Assembly (NCBI GenBank): GCA_965206445.1
Contig: CBDBJR010000002.1
Coordinates: 2,542,001-2,606,000 of the forward strand
Direction of reading: 5' to 3'
Origin: CBDBJR01 sp965206445
GTDB lineage: Bacteria; Pseudomonadota; Gammaproteobacteria; Arenicellales; Poriferihabitantaceae
Length of the DNA stretch: 64,000 bases
A program made the translations under genes and the position numbers. The notes under the pieces were generated by a model that was not told where the DNA came from, did no database searches, and worked only from the letters and a program-made list of their open reading frames with translations. Positions 27,731 to 37,367 of the stretch are shown one piece after another. Positions within the stretch are counted from its first letter, which is position 1. Each line of letters begins with the position of its first letter.

Positions 27731-27876
27731 CCCGGGTTTGCGTCATGCCCGGATTGATGCGCGCAACCCCTTTGGTCATTGCCATTATTCTGTGCAGCGG
27801 TGCTTTGCCTGGCAGGATAACTTTAGTATGATCGGGAAACAGCCAACCATAGATAACCCTGTTGAGGACCATGCAA

Positions 27877-29067
27877 ATGAAAAACACACTGAAAAATGCG
27901 GTGATTGCCGGCGCTCTGAGCGGCCTGATTGCGCAGGCCGCCGCCGCCGATGAAATCAAGATCGGCATCATTCTGGGCTTTACCGGCCCGATCGAATCAT
28001 TGACCCCCGGCATGGCCGACAGCGCCGAGCTGGCCTTCAGCGAGGTCTCCGGCAGTCTGCTCGACGGGCGGGAAATCACCCCGGTGCGGGCGGATTCCAC
28101 CTGTGTCGATTCATCGGCGGCGACCGCGGCCGCCGAAAGACTGGTGACCGCCGATAACGTCGTGGCCATCATGGGCGCAGACTGCTCCGGCGTGACCACC
28201 GCCATCGCCAACAATGTTGCGGTCCCAAACGGCGTCGTCATGGTGTCGCCGTCGGCAACCTCACCGGCGCTGTCCAGTCTTGAGGACAATGGCTTTTTCT
28301 TCCGCACCGCCCCGTCGGATGCGCGTCAGGGTGAGGTTCTGGCCACCGTTCTGCGGCAGCGCGGGATCACAAACGTTGCGATTACCTTTACCAATAACGA
28401 CTACGGCAAAGGTCTGACCGAATCATTCACCCAGGCGTTTGCCGCGGTCGGCGGCACGGTGGCAATCAGCGCGGCGCATGAAGACGGCAAAGCGGATTAT
28501 TCGGCCGAGGTCGGGGCGCTGGCCGCCGCCGGGGCCGAAGATCTGGCCGTTTTCGGCTACCTTGATCAGGGCGGCAAGGGCATCATTCAGGCGGCCCTGG
28601 ACTCGGATGCCTTCAGCCGCTTCATTCTGGCCGACGGGATGATTGGCGCATCGTTGATCGACGCCATTGGCGACGACCTGAACGGCGCGATCGGCACCTT
28701 GCCCGGCGGGGCATCGCAGGGCGCGGCGCTGTTTGCCGAATACGCCCAACAGCACGGCATCGCCGGTGACGGCCCCTATCAGGGCGAATCTTACGACGCC
28801 GCGGCGCTGCTGGCACTGGCGATCCAGGCCGCCGGCTCGACCGATCGCAGTGCGATTCAAGCGCAGCTGATGGCGGTGGCGAATGCACCCGGTGAAAGAA
28901 TTCTGCCCGGTGAGCTCACCCGCGGCCTGAAGATTCTCGCTGCCGGCGGCGATATCGATTATGTCGGCGCCACCAACGTGGAATTCAACTCGGTCGGCGA
29001 AGTGCTGGGCTCGTTCAAAGAAGTCGAAGTCCGGGCCGGCCAATTCGAAACCATCCACATTTACTAA
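27877..29067 (+). CDS. ABC transporter periplasmic substrate-binding protein (branched-chain amino-acid type), orphan
   Basis: A roughly 396-residue type I periplasmic binding protein of the Leu/Ile/Val (Peripla_BP_6) class. The signal peptide is residues 1-24 (MKNTLKNAVIAGALSGLIAQ ending AAAADE), then EIKIGIILGFTGPIESLTPGMADSAELAF and VVAIMGADCSGVTTAIANN. Start 27877 is chosen because GAGG lies 9 nt upstream; ATG at 27871 is possible. No permease or ATPase genes are adjacent, so it either serves a transporter elsewhere or acts as a sensor or scavenger. The ligand is unknown; downstream genes suggest a hydroxy acid or sugar acid. Confidence 0.87.
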   Translation: MKNTLKNAVIAGALSGLIAQAAAADEIKIGIILGFTGPIESLTPGMADSAELAFSEVSGSLLDGREITPVRADSTCVDSSAATAAAERLVTADNVVAIMGADCSGVTTAIANNVAVPNGVVMVSPSATSPALSSLEDNGFFFRTAPSDARQGEVLATVLRQRGITNVAITFTNNDYGKGLTESFTQAFAAVGGTVAISAAHEDGKADYSAEVGALAAAGAEDLAVFGYLDQGGKGIIQAALDSDAFSRFILADGMIGASLIDAIGDDLNGAIGTLPGGASQGAALFAEYAQQHGIAGDGPYQGESYDAAALLALAIQAAGSTDRSAIQAQLMAVANAPGERILPGELTRGLKILAAGGDIDYVGATNVEFNSVGEVLGSFKEVEVRAGQFETIHIY

Positions 29068-29134
29068 CGCATTCCCGCCCGGCGACGCCGCGGCCGCCCA
29101 ACCGCGGCGGCGCTCGCCGCGCGGTGGCACAGCG

Positions 29135-30325
29135 ATGAAAATCACCGACGTCACCACCTGGGTGGTCGGCAATCCGCCGCCCCATTTCGGCGGCAGATAT
29201 TTTATCTTCCTGAAATTGACCACCGATAACGGCCTGGTCGGTTATGGTGAGGTGTATGCCGCCACGTTCGGCCCGCAGGTGGTTGAAAAAATGATTGTGG
29301 ATGTGTGCGACCGGCATGTCATCGGCCAACCGCCGTTCTCGATTGAAAAAATCTGGCGCAACGTTTACGGCAGCGGCTATAACCTGCGGCCGGATGTCTC
29401 GTTGATGGGGGTGCTGAGCGGGGTCGAAATGGCCTGCTGGGACATTGTCGGCAAGGCGCTGGAGCAGCCGGTTTATCAACTGCTTGGCGGCAAGGTGCAC
29501 GACAAGTTGCGCAGCTATACCTACCTTTATCCGCAAGAGGGCGACAAAACCGACATCTACAGCGACCCCTGGCTGGCCGCCGAACGGGCGCTGGAATATG
29601 TCGAGCAGGGGTTTACGGCGTTGAAATTCGACCCCGCCAGGCCCTACAGCGTATACGACGGCCGCCAACCGATGCTGGATGAGCTGGAGCGTTCGACGCA
29701 ATTTGTCAAACTGATTCGTGAGGCGGTCGGCACGCGGGCGGATTTGCTGTTCGGCACCCACGGGCAATTCTCCGCCGCCGGGGCCATCCGCCTGGCGCGG
29801 CGGCTGGAGGCGTATGACCCGCTGTGGTTTGAGGAGCCCACCCCGCCGGAAAATACCGCGGAGATGGCCCGGGTTGCGCGCCAGACCTGCATTCCTGTCG
29901 CCACCGGCGAGCGCCTGACCACCAAGTATGAGTTTGCCAGGGTATTGGCGGATCAAGCGGCGGCGATATTGCAAATGGCGCTGGGCCGCGTCGGCGGCAT
30001 CCTCGAGGCCAAAAAAATCGCCGGCATGGCGGAAACCTGCTACGCACAAATCGCCCCCCACCTGTATTGCGGCCCGATCGAAGGCGCGGCCAACATTCAG
30101 CTCAGCACCTGCACGCCGAATTTCCTGATTCTGGAGAGCATCCAGACGTGGGGCGGTTTTCATGCCGACATTCTGAACCGGCCAATACAATGGCAGGACG
30201 GCTACGTGATCCCGCCCACTGAACCGGGGCTCGGGGTTGAGCTGAACGAGGCGGTGGCGGCGGCCCATCCTTACACCGGCACGGCGCTCCATCTGCAAAT
30301 GCAGTCGTCGCCGGTGCTGCCTTGA
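29135..30325 (+). CDS. Mandelate racemase/muconate lactonizing enzyme family protein
   Basis: A 396-residue enolase-superfamily enzyme. The N-terminal capping domain starts MKITDVTTWVVGNPPPHFGG and includes GYGEVYAATFGP; the barrel has GFTALKFDPA, DLLFGTHGQFS (metal-ligand region), WFEEPTPPEN, VATGERLTTKYEF and IAPHLYCGPIEGAANIQLS. The pattern resembles galactonate-dehydratase-like members, which dehydrate sugar acids via a metal-stabilised enolate. Start at ATG 29135 gives the conserved N-terminus. It follows the binding-protein gene by 67 bp and precedes a dehydrogenase of the hydroxyisobutyrate type, suggesting a small sugar-acid or hydroxy-acid catabolic unit. Confidence 0.88.
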   Translation: MKITDVTTWVVGNPPPHFGGRYFIFLKLTTDNGLVGYGEVYAATFGPQVVEKMIVDVCDRHVIGQPPFSIEKIWRNVYGSGYNLRPDVSLMGVLSGVEMACWDIVGKALEQPVYQLLGGKVHDKLRSYTYLYPQEGDKTDIYSDPWLAAERALEYVEQGFTALKFDPARPYSVYDGRQPMLDELERSTQFVKLIREAVGTRADLLFGTHGQFSAAGAIRLARRLEAYDPLWFEEPTPPENTAEMARVARQTCIPVATGERLTTKYEFARVLADQAAAILQMALGRVGGILEAKKIAGMAETCYAQIAPHLYCGPIEGAANIQLSTCTPNFLILESIQTWGGFHADILNRPIQWQDGYVIPPTEPGLGVELNEAVAAAHPYTGTALHLQMQSSPVLP

Positions 30326-30398
30326 ATCGCAATCAACCCGGCGCACCACAGCGGGCGCTTTTCTTTGTCTGGCAAATAATGTTCGGAGCAAAAACAAC

Positions 30399-31373
30399 AT
30401 GAAAATCGGATTTATCGGTCTGGGCAACGTCGGCGGCAAGCTCGCCGGCAGCCTGTTGCGCAACGGTCTGGATTTAACCGTCCTTGACCTGGACAAATCG
30501 GTCGCGCAGGCCTTACTCGACAACGGCGCAAAATGGGGCGACAGCCCGCGGAAAATGGCCGAATCGGTCGACGTCCTGATCACCTGCCTGCCCAGCCCCG
30601 AAGCCAGCGCGACGGTGATGGAGGCGCAAGACGGCGCGCTGGCCGGCCTGAGTGCGAGCAAAGTCTGGGCCGAAATGAGCACCACCGATGAAGCCGAGGT
30701 CAAGCGGCTGGGCGGCAAGGTCACCGCGCTCGGCGCACAGCCGATCGACTGCCCGGTATCGGGCGGCTGCCACCGGGCGGCCACCGGCAACATTGCCATT
30801 TTCGCCGGCTGTCAACGCCGCACGTTCGAGCAGATGCTGCCGGTACTGACCAAAATGGGCCGGCATATCCTGCACACCGGCGCACTGGGCTCGGCCTCGG
30901 TGCTGAAAGTCGTCACCAACTATCTGGCCACCGCCAACCTGCTGTCCCTGTGCGAAGCACTGGCAACGGCCAAAGTGGCCGGCATGGATCTGGCGACCAC
31001 CTACGAAGCGATTCGCATCTCATCCGGCAACTCGTTTGTGCACGAAACCGAGAGCCAGGTCATCTTGAACGGCAGCCGCAACATCAATTTCACGATGGAT
31101 CTGGTCTGCAAAGACATCGGCTTGTTCGCCGAGATAGCGCAACGCGGCAACGTGCCGTTAGAGCTGGCGCCGATGATGGTGGATATCTTCAACGACGGGC
31201 AGCAGCGCTACGGTAGCCGGGAATTTTCACCGAACATCGTTCGCCGGCTGGAAGAAACCTGCGCAGTCGAGTTGCTGGCGCCCGGCTTCCCGGCAGAAAT
31301 CCGCGACAATGAACCGGAACAGCCCGGTTACGAAGTCAAACCGACAAACCGGGCTGATACAGCGACCTCCTGA
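30399..31373 (+). CDS. NAD(P)-dependent oxidoreductase, 3-hydroxyisobutyrate dehydrogenase family
   Basis: A 324-residue beta-hydroxyacid dehydrogenase: Rossmann start MKIGFIGLGNVGGKLAGSLL, substrate-binding DCPVSGGCHRAATGN, and the conserved lysine region ASVLKVVTNYL. Members oxidise 3-hydroxyisobutyrate, tartronate semialdehyde-type or related beta-hydroxyacids. The C-terminus has about 30 extra residues beyond the usual end. It is 73 bp downstream of the enolase-superfamily gene and probably acts in the same pathway. The precise substrate cannot be assigned. Confidence 0.87.
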   Translation: MKIGFIGLGNVGGKLAGSLLRNGLDLTVLDLDKSVAQALLDNGAKWGDSPRKMAESVDVLITCLPSPEASATVMEAQDGALAGLSASKVWAEMSTTDEAEVKRLGGKVTALGAQPIDCPVSGGCHRAATGNIAIFAGCQRRTFEQMLPVLTKMGRHILHTGALGSASVLKVVTNYLATANLLSLCEALATAKVAGMDLATTYEAIRISSGNSFVHETESQVILNGSRNINFTMDLVCKDIGLFAEIAQRGNVPLELAPMMVDIFNDGQQRYGSREFSPNIVRRLEETCAVELLAPGFPAEIRDNEPEQPGYEVKPTNRADTATS

Positions 31374-31496
31374 TTTTTAAACCGCGTCGATTGCACTGAA
31401 CCGGGTAAAACCGCCGAAAACGCCGATCAGAAAAAGGCGCGCTTTAGCCGGGACTCTTGAACGAACCAGGCCGAATCCGGCGCATCAGCCGGCACC

Positions 31497-31988
31497 TCAG
31501 ATGCCGCGTTGCGGCCGAAACAGTATCGAAAAACTGCCGACACTGAGCGCCACCAGCCAGATCAGGCTCCACCCCGGCATACTGATGCCAAACAGGGTCC
31601 ACAGCACATCGGCGCATTCGCCCGAGCCGCGCAGCACCGTCGCCAGCATTTTGGTAAACGGAAATACGTCCAGCATATAATCCAGGTCGGGGCCGCATTC
31701 CGGCACTTGATCCGTGGGCAGATTTTGTATCCACACATGACGCGCCGCCAGCGCCGCCCCGATGACCCCCGCGATGCCCGCGAATACGGCGTACACGCAC
31801 TGCCCGACCCGTTTGGGCCGATGCACACAGCCGGCCAGGCAAATCAAACCGACGAGGATGAACGCCACACGCTGAAATATGCACAGCGGACACGGATCCA
31901 GGCCTTCCGCGTATTGAAAATACAAAGCGGTGCCCAGCAGCAGCGCACAGATCAGGAACAGGATAAAAAACAGGCGATGGTTGGTCAT
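31497..31988 (-). CDS. dsbB: Disulfide bond formation protein DsbB
   Basis: Inner-membrane protein that reoxidises DsbA and passes electrons to quinones. The 163-residue product has four membrane helices and both essential cysteine pairs: CPLC at about residues 33-36 after the first helix, and a second pair in the periplasmic loop (VPECG... GSGECAD). Length matches the family (E. coli 176). It is convergent with the dehydrogenase gene; no dsbA is in the window. Confidence 0.94.
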   Translation of the reverse strand: MTNHRLFFILFLICALLLGTALYFQYAEGLDPCPLCIFQRVAFILVGLICLAGCVHRPKRVGQCVYAVFAGIAGVIGAALAARHVWIQNLPTDQVPECGPDLDYMLDVFPFTKMLATVLRGSGECADVLWTLFGISMPGWSLIWLVALSVGSFSILFRPQRGI

Positions 31989-32324
31989 GAAAGGCTGCTG
32001 GTATTTTGTTTTCTCTGCTGTCGGTGCGCGGCTTGCGTTGACTGGGTGAAATCACCCATCCGCATCGGCAGCCCAATCGGCGGGATTGCGCCACCGGCAA
32101 GTGCGGATTATACGCCAAAAACAACCGCCCGACCGGCACGCGCCTGATCCCTGCCCGCGACGGGCCAACCCGCCGTCTTTTTTGCTTCAATTTATCTGCA
32201 TTGTCGATTATATTATGGTCATATAACAACTGGCCAATATCACACCGAAAATGGCCGCCCGAACGCCGCGCTGTGGCGGGTTTCCAGCTCGGCGGTCAGA
32301 TCACTTTTTCCCATTGCGAATCAA
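31989..32324. other. Intergenic gap with no recognised gene
   Basis: This 336-bp gap lies between the divergent dsbB and the membrane-protein gene. The only notable part is an AT-rich stretch at about 32175-32240, where a promoter for the downstream gene could sit. No RNA gene, repeat or coding segment is seen. Confidence 0.5.
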
Positions 32325-32924
32325 ATGAATACACCGGCACACGTTATTTTCAGCTTGTCTCTGCTGGGGCGCACACGGGCGGCCCGATTCGCCCTGCCGA
32401 TTACCGCCGGTGCGCTGCTGCCCGACGTGTTGATGGTGATGTTTTACATCTATGAAAAAATGCTCGGTGTGCCGGAACACATTATATGGAACCAGCATTA
32501 CTTCCTGCCACACTGGCAGATGGTGTTCGATCTGCCGAACTCATTTCCGTTGATTGCGATTGGCGCCATCATCGCCTGGCGCATCCGCTCGTCGGCATGG
32601 ATATGCTTGTTTGCCAGCATGTGTGTCCATTGCATACTGGATTTGCTGGTGCATCATGACGACGGCCACCGCCACTTTTTCCCGCTCAGTGATTTTCGCT
32701 TCCAAAGCCCGGTTTCGTACTGGGACCCGGCCCATTACGGCAGCATTGTATCGGTGCTGGAAGTCCTTCTGGTCGGTGCCGGGGTGATCTATCTATGGCT
32801 TGCCGAGCAGCAGAAAGCGGCGGTCGTATTTCCGCTCACGCGCCTGCGTCAGGTCGTGTTACTGGTCACTGCGATCTACGCCGCTTTCATGGTGTTTGCG
32901 GTGTTTAGCTGGTCTGCCGGCTGA
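32325..32924 (+). CDS. Membrane protein of the family often labelled cobalamin biosynthesis CobQ-like, function unknown
   Basis: A 199-residue protein with about five hydrophobic helices, starting MNTPAHVIFSLSLLGR and containing ITAGALLPDVLM, CILDLLVHHDDGHRHFFPLSDF and PVSYWDPAHYG. This pattern matches a family of short membrane proteins that are sometimes mislabelled CobQ; the conserved His/Asp clusters (PDVL, HHDDGHRHF) suggest a metal site and a resemblance to YdjM-type membrane hydrolases. There are no cobalamin genes nearby, so the CobQ label is not supported. Confidence 0.75.
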   Translation: MNTPAHVIFSLSLLGRTRAARFALPITAGALLPDVLMVMFYIYEKMLGVPEHIIWNQHYFLPHWQMVFDLPNSFPLIAIGAIIAWRIRSSAWICLFASMCVHCILDLLVHHDDGHRHFFPLSDFRFQSPVSYWDPAHYGSIVSVLEVLLVGAGVIYLWLAEQQKAAVVFPLTRLRQVVLLVTAIYAAFMVFAVFSWSAG

Positions 32925-32948
32925 CCTGCCCGGCCTCATCGCGGCCGC

Positions 32949-33470
32949 TCAGTCGTCGTCGGGGTGCAACGGGGTGACGGGCGACGGTGGAATGCGACTC
33001 GATTCGGCTTGACCATAGAGTTGATCGGCGCGTGCCAGCGCATCGGTATACGGCTTGCAATCCCGCATCGTCTTGACCTGCCGCACAGCGTGCGCCAACC
33101 CCAACTGCCGGTGCCAGGCCAGATACGCAACCGCCACCGCAGGCGAGCGCTCTTTGCCGGCGGTGCAATGCAGATACGTCAGGTGGCCGCACGCCAGCGT
33201 ATCCGCCAGCAGCCGGGCGGCGTCCGGCAGGCGGGCAACCAGATCATCTTTATCGAAATCGATGATCGGCAGGCGATGCAGGGTCAGATTGAGGCGGCGA
33301 TACGCCTGCGTCAACTGCGGCCAGTTTATCCCGTGGTGGTCGAAATCCTGGTCGGTTTGCAGATTCAAAATGGCCGTCATGCCGGCCTGTTTGAGTTGCT
33401 CGGCATCGGCCGGGGTGGTCGGGCAAACACCGACAAACAGCCGCTCTGCCACCCGGTCAAAGTCGATCAT
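32949..33470 (-). CDS. Dual-specificity/tyrosine phosphatase-like protein
   Basis: A 173-residue protein with the CX5R active-site loop HCTAGKERS at about residues 115-123, preceded by a general-acid region (IIDFDKDDL) and beginning MIDFDRVAERLFVG. This is the plant- and fungi-like DSP/PTP fold, also found in bacteria. The likely reaction is hydrolysis of phosphotyrosine, phosphoserine or a phosphoinositide-like substrate through a cysteinyl phosphate. It is convergent with the membrane-protein gene and divergent from mlaA. The physiological substrate is unknown. Confidence 0.83.
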   Translation of the reverse strand: MIDFDRVAERLFVGVCPTTPADAEQLKQAGMTAILNLQTDQDFDHHGINWPQLTQAYRRLNLTLHRLPIIDFDKDDLVARLPDAARLLADTLACGHLTYLHCTAGKERSPAVAVAYLAWHRQLGLAHAVRQVKTMRDCKPYTDALARADQLYGQAESSRIPPSPVTPLHPDDD

Positions 33471-33722
33471 GCCGCGCCAGCCGGCGCGCGCCGCCGGCTA
33501 CAGAGCCGACCGTGGACGGCATCTGCCGCGGCTGCAAGGGGGCAATTATCGATAAATATCAGTTGATTTATGTGTGCCATGCTCGATAATTGGCGATAAT
33601 CAGTTACTGTCGACTCTGCATCGCAGGCCGCTGTATGCGGTTGCCGCATCACCGGCGCGTCGGCATTGATGGGTTCACCGTAAAATTCCGATTCTACAAT
33701 AACCGCCGACCACCGCATACGC

Positions 33723-34463
33723 ATGAACTACCCTACCCGCTTGCCCCGCATACTCCTGTTGCTCGGCGCACTTGCCGCTGTCGGCGGATGCGCCACCGCC
33801 CCCTCGTCTTACTCTGACCCGCTCGAACCGGTCAATCGGGCTGTGTTTGCGTTCAATACGCAATTGGACAAATATCTGCTGCGACCGGCGGCCAAGGCAT
33901 ATCGGCATGTTCCATCGCCGGTGCGCATCCGGATTGGCCATGTCTTCTCCAATTTGACCGAGCCGTACACCGTGGCCAATGCTCTGCTGCAGGGAAAGTT
34001 TTACCAGGCCGGCCGCGATGCGGGGCGTTTTGCCATCAACACCAGCATCGGCTTTTTGGGGCTGAACGATGTTGCCGTTGAGCTCGGCCTGCCACAGCAG
34101 CGCGAAGATTTTGGCCAGACTCTGGCGGTCTGGGGGGTGCCGCCCGGGCCGTATCTGATGCTGCCACTGCTTGGGCCGGGCAATCTGCGTGACACCGCCG
34201 GATTGGTGCCGCAGTTTGCGATCGGTGATCCGCTGTCCGCATTGGATGACTCGGCGGAGCGCTGGTATGCCACCGGCCTGCGCGTACTCGACGCACGCAC
34301 CGAGCTGCTTGGCACCGATGAGGTGCTCGAATTGCAGCCCGATCGGTACCTGTTTCTGCGGGAAATTTACCGCAGCCGCCGGCAGCAGCAGATCCATGAC
34401 GGTGCACCGCCCGCCTCACCGGACGATGAGATACTGCTGGATGAGCTGTTTGAAGAAAGTTGA
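33723..34463 (+). CDS. mlaA: Outer-membrane lipoprotein MlaA (VacJ)
   Basis: MlaA sits in the outer membrane with porins and removes phospholipids from the outer leaflet, passing them to MlaC for retrograde transport. The 246-residue product has a lipoprotein signal, ending GGC (lipobox LAAVGGC, Cys at about residue 23), and the family signature SDPLEPVNRAVFAFN at residues 31-45, then SNLTEPYTVANALLQGK, FAINTSIGFLGLNDVA and VWGVPPGPYLMLPLLGP. Its partner mlaBCDEF genes are not in the window. Confidence 0.95.
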   Translation: MNYPTRLPRILLLLGALAAVGGCATAPSSYSDPLEPVNRAVFAFNTQLDKYLLRPAAKAYRHVPSPVRIRIGHVFSNLTEPYTVANALLQGKFYQAGRDAGRFAINTSIGFLGLNDVAVELGLPQQREDFGQTLAVWGVPPGPYLMLPLLGPGNLRDTAGLVPQFAIGDPLSALDDSAERWYATGLRVLDARTELLGTDEVLELQPDRYLFLREIYRSRRQQQIHDGAPPASPDDEILLDELFEES

Positions 34464-34536
34464 GCACGGCGATGAGCGCCCGCTGCGACCGCATACAGAA
34501 CGCGCCTAGCGGCCACACCGGCCGCTGATTATCGCG

Positions 34537-35358
34537 ATGGCGGTCTATGCGGTGGGCGATGTGCAGGGGTGTGCGCAGTCGCTCGAAAAATTACTCGACT
34601 TGATCCGGTTTGACCCGGGCCCCGATCGGCTGTGGCTGTGCGGCGATCTGGTCAATCGCGGGCCCGACTCTTTGCAGACGCTGCGCCTGGTTTACGCCCT
34701 CGGGGACAGCGCGGTCTGCGTGCTCGGCAACCACGATTTGCACCTGCTGGCGGTCGCAGCCGGCGTCAAAGCGGCCAAACCGGGCGATACGCTGGCGGGT
34801 ATTTTGCAGGCGCCCGACTGCGATTCGCTGCTGCACTGGCTGCGCCGACAGCCGCTGGTGCACGTCGATAGCGAGCTGAAGACGCTGATGGTGCATGCCG
34901 GGGTGTATCCCGGCTGGCCGCGTCACCAGCTGGTCGCGCACGCCGAGGAAATTCAAACCCTGCTGCGCGGCGAGCACTACCGACAATTTCTCAAACACCT
35001 GTACGGCCACCGCCCGACGAGCTGGGATGCCGAGATGCGCGGCTGGCCGCGTGCGCGTTTCATCACCAACGCATTGACCCGGATGCGATATTGCGACCGC
35101 GACCGGCGTTTGGATTTCACCTGCAAAGACCCGCCCGGCAGCCAGCCGGCGGCTTTGATTCCCTGGTTCGAGCACCCGGACCTGGCGTGCCGGGACTGGC
35201 GGATTGTCAGCGGCCACTGGTCATCGCTTGGTTTTCTGCATCGCCGGGGGATCATCGCGCTGGATAGCGGCTGTGTCTGGGGCGGCCATCTGACCGCCGT
35301 ACGGCTGGACGGCGACGGCCCGCTGCAGCACTGGCAGCTTAGCTGCCATGCCGGCTAA
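34537..35358 (+). CDS. apaH: Symmetrical bis(5'-nucleosyl)-tetraphosphatase ApaH
   Basis: Hydrolyses Ap4A to two ADP and removes Np4 caps from RNA. The 273-residue metallophosphatase shows the three motifs GDVQGC (residues 7-12), GDLVNRGPDS and LGNHDLH, and HAGVYPGW. Length equals the family norm (E. coli 280). It begins 73 bp after mlaA, and the M18 aminopeptidase starts 80 bp after it; these may form a transcription unit. Confidence 0.96.
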   Translation: MAVYAVGDVQGCAQSLEKLLDLIRFDPGPDRLWLCGDLVNRGPDSLQTLRLVYALGDSAVCVLGNHDLHLLAVAAGVKAAKPGDTLAGILQAPDCDSLLHWLRRQPLVHVDSELKTLMVHAGVYPGWPRHQLVAHAEEIQTLLRGEHYRQFLKHLYGHRPTSWDAEMRGWPRARFITNALTRMRYCDRDRRLDFTCKDPPGSQPAALIPWFEHPDLACRDWRIVSGHWSSLGFLHRRGIIALDSGCVWGGHLTAVRLDGDGPLQHWQLSCHAG

Positions 35359-35438
35359 ACTGCCGCTTGCCATCAGATTGTGGCTTAACGCACACTTTCG
35401 AACCGTCACTGCCGCCGACTTGCGCCACGCTATCGACC

Positions 35439-36737
35439 ATGCAACCGCTTGACCGCCAGACTGAACCACTGCTGCAATTCCTCGACCGCGCGCCGACCCC
35501 GTTTCACGCGGTCGAGCAATGCGTGCAGCAGCTCCAACACGCCGGCTATCGACTGCTGTGTGAGTCCGACGCCTGGGGGCTGACCACGCCGGGGAAATAC
35601 ATGATCACCCGCAACGACTCATCGCTAGTGGCGTTTGCGCTGCATCAGCCGCCGCCGGCGCACGGCTTTCGCCTGGTCGGGGCGCACACCGACAGCCCCT
35701 GCCTGCGGGTCAAACCGAACGCCGTCACCACCGGCAACCGCTATGCCAGACTGGCGGTCGAGGTATACGGCGGCGCGCTGCTGAACCCCTGGTTTGACCG
35801 GGATTTATCCCTGGCCGGGCGCGTCAGCGGGCGCACCGCCGCCGGTGCGATCGACCACTGGCTGGTCGATTTTGACCGTCCGATCGCCTTCATACCGAGC
35901 CTGGCGATACATTTGCAGCGGCAGGTCAATGACCACCATCGCATCAACCAACAGCTGCACCTGCCGGCGATATTCTGCCGCATGGACGACACCGCACCGG
36001 ATTTCAACGCCCTGCTCAAGGCGCAGGTAAACCGGCAACACGGCGCCTCGGCGATCGAGGAGGTGCTGAGCTTTGAGTTGAGCTTATACGACCATCAGCC
36101 CGCTGCCGTGGTCGGACTGGAGTGCGAATTTATCGCCTCCGCACGGCTGGATAACCTGCTCAGTTGTTTTGCCGGCACCCGGGCCCTGATCGACAGCGGC
36201 GGGCCGGCCAATTGTGTGCTGGTGCTGAATGACCATGAGGAAGTCGGCAGCGCATCGCCCAGCGGCGCCGACGGGACGCTGCTGCAATCGGTGCTGGAGC
36301 GCATTTGCGGCGACAGCGAGAACCTGCGCCGGGCGCTTAGCCGCTCGATGCTGATTTCAGCCGACAACGCCCACGGCGTGCATCCGAACTACCCGGAAAA
36401 ACATGAGCCCGATCACCGGCCGCTACTCAATGCCGGCCCGGTGATTAAAATCAATCACAACCAGCGCTATGCCACCAACAGCGAAACCGCGGCGCTGTTC
36501 CAACAGGTGTGTGCGCGCAACGAGCTGGATTATCAAACCATGGTGGTGCGTTCGGATATGGGCTGCGGTTCGACTATCGGGCCGATTACCGCCGCCCGGC
36601 TTGGCGTCAGAACCGTCGATATTGGCGTTCCCCAGCTGGGCATGCACTCGATTCGGGAGCTGGCCGGCGTGCACGATCAACCCACCCTGGCGGCCGCACT
36701 GGGCGGATTTTTTCGCTTTTCCCCCTGGCCGTTTTGA
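35439..36737 (+). CDS. M18 family aminopeptidase
   Basis: A 432-residue metallo-aminopeptidase with the binuclear zinc ligands: GAHTDSP (His) near residue 85, DHEEVGS (the catalytic Glu) around 257-263, SADNAHGVHPN, and YATN/HSIRELA at the C-terminus. Members (ApeB/aspartyl aminopeptidase) remove N-terminal acidic or other residues. Start ATG 35439 (MQPLDRQTEPLLQFLDRAPTP) matches the family start; an upstream in-frame ATG at 35367 would add 24 unconserved residues. It follows apaH on the same strand. Confidence 0.92.
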   Translation: MQPLDRQTEPLLQFLDRAPTPFHAVEQCVQQLQHAGYRLLCESDAWGLTTPGKYMITRNDSSLVAFALHQPPPAHGFRLVGAHTDSPCLRVKPNAVTTGNRYARLAVEVYGGALLNPWFDRDLSLAGRVSGRTAAGAIDHWLVDFDRPIAFIPSLAIHLQRQVNDHHRINQQLHLPAIFCRMDDTAPDFNALLKAQVNRQHGASAIEEVLSFELSLYDHQPAAVVGLECEFIASARLDNLLSCFAGTRALIDSGGPANCVLVLNDHEEVGSASPSGADGTLLQSVLERICGDSENLRRALSRSMLISADNAHGVHPNYPEKHEPDHRPLLNAGPVIKINHNQRYATNSETAALFQQVCARNELDYQTMVVRSDMGCGSTIGPITAARLGVRTVDIGVPQLGMHSIRELAGVHDQPTLAAALGGFFRFSPWPF

Positions 36738-36809
36738 GCCCTTGCAGCGATGCGTGCCGGATGGATGCCGGCCTGGCCGGGTGTCGGTTGCGCGCTCGAT
36801 TGGGCGACG

Positions 36810-37118
36810 TTACTCCACCGCCGTCAGCATATAATCGACAATGGCTTTGACTTGCGCATCGGAAAGGTGGGTAAACCCGCCCTTGGCCGGCATCACGCCC
36901 GACTCCCCGACGTAGCCGTTGATCGCATGGTCGTATAGCCGCGCTACTCCCTGGTCGATGCGACCGACCCAATCGGCCCGGTCGCCCAGTTTCGGTGCAC
37001 CGGCCACGCCGAAACCGTGACAGGCCGCGCAGGCGAGGTCAAAATCGGACTTGCCGTCAGCCCGGGCGGTCAAAACCGACAGCAGCATGATCAGCGGCAG
37101 CCACAGCTTGAATATCAT
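36810..37118 (-). CDS. Class I c-type cytochrome (c5-like), secreted
   Basis: A 102-residue precursor with a signal peptide (MIFKLWLPLIMLLSVLTARA), the haem c attachment site CAACH at about residues 30-34, and a C-terminal methionine ligand region (GVMPAKGG). The pattern, with the YMLTAVE end, resembles the cytochrome c5/c555 group that carries electrons in the periplasm. A much longer frame extending to 37949 is rejected because it runs antisense through the dehydrogenase gene. It is divergent from the DadA-like gene with 249 bp between starts. Confidence 0.88.
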   Translation of the reverse strand: MIFKLWLPLIMLLSVLTARADGKSDFDLACAACHGFGVAGAPKLGDRADWVGRIDQGVARLYDHAINGYVGESGVMPAKGGFTHLSDAQVKAIVDYMLTAVE

Positions 37119-37367
37119 TTTCAGCACCAGAATGTTCACCTCGGATGGACGCGCCGGCAACCAGACCGACCCTGCGGATTGTAACCGGATTTCTCCGTCA
37201 AGTGGGCACGGGTCGGGCGATGCCGGGTGTCGACGCCCGGCGTCCGGGGCGGCGGCTGACCGCCGCGGCCGGCCTGGTACGCGGACAGATACAACCGCAG
37301 TCAAAACAAATATGCGACAATACGCGTGCGCCGGCAGCCCGGCTGCGGCACCGGAGGAACCAGTAGC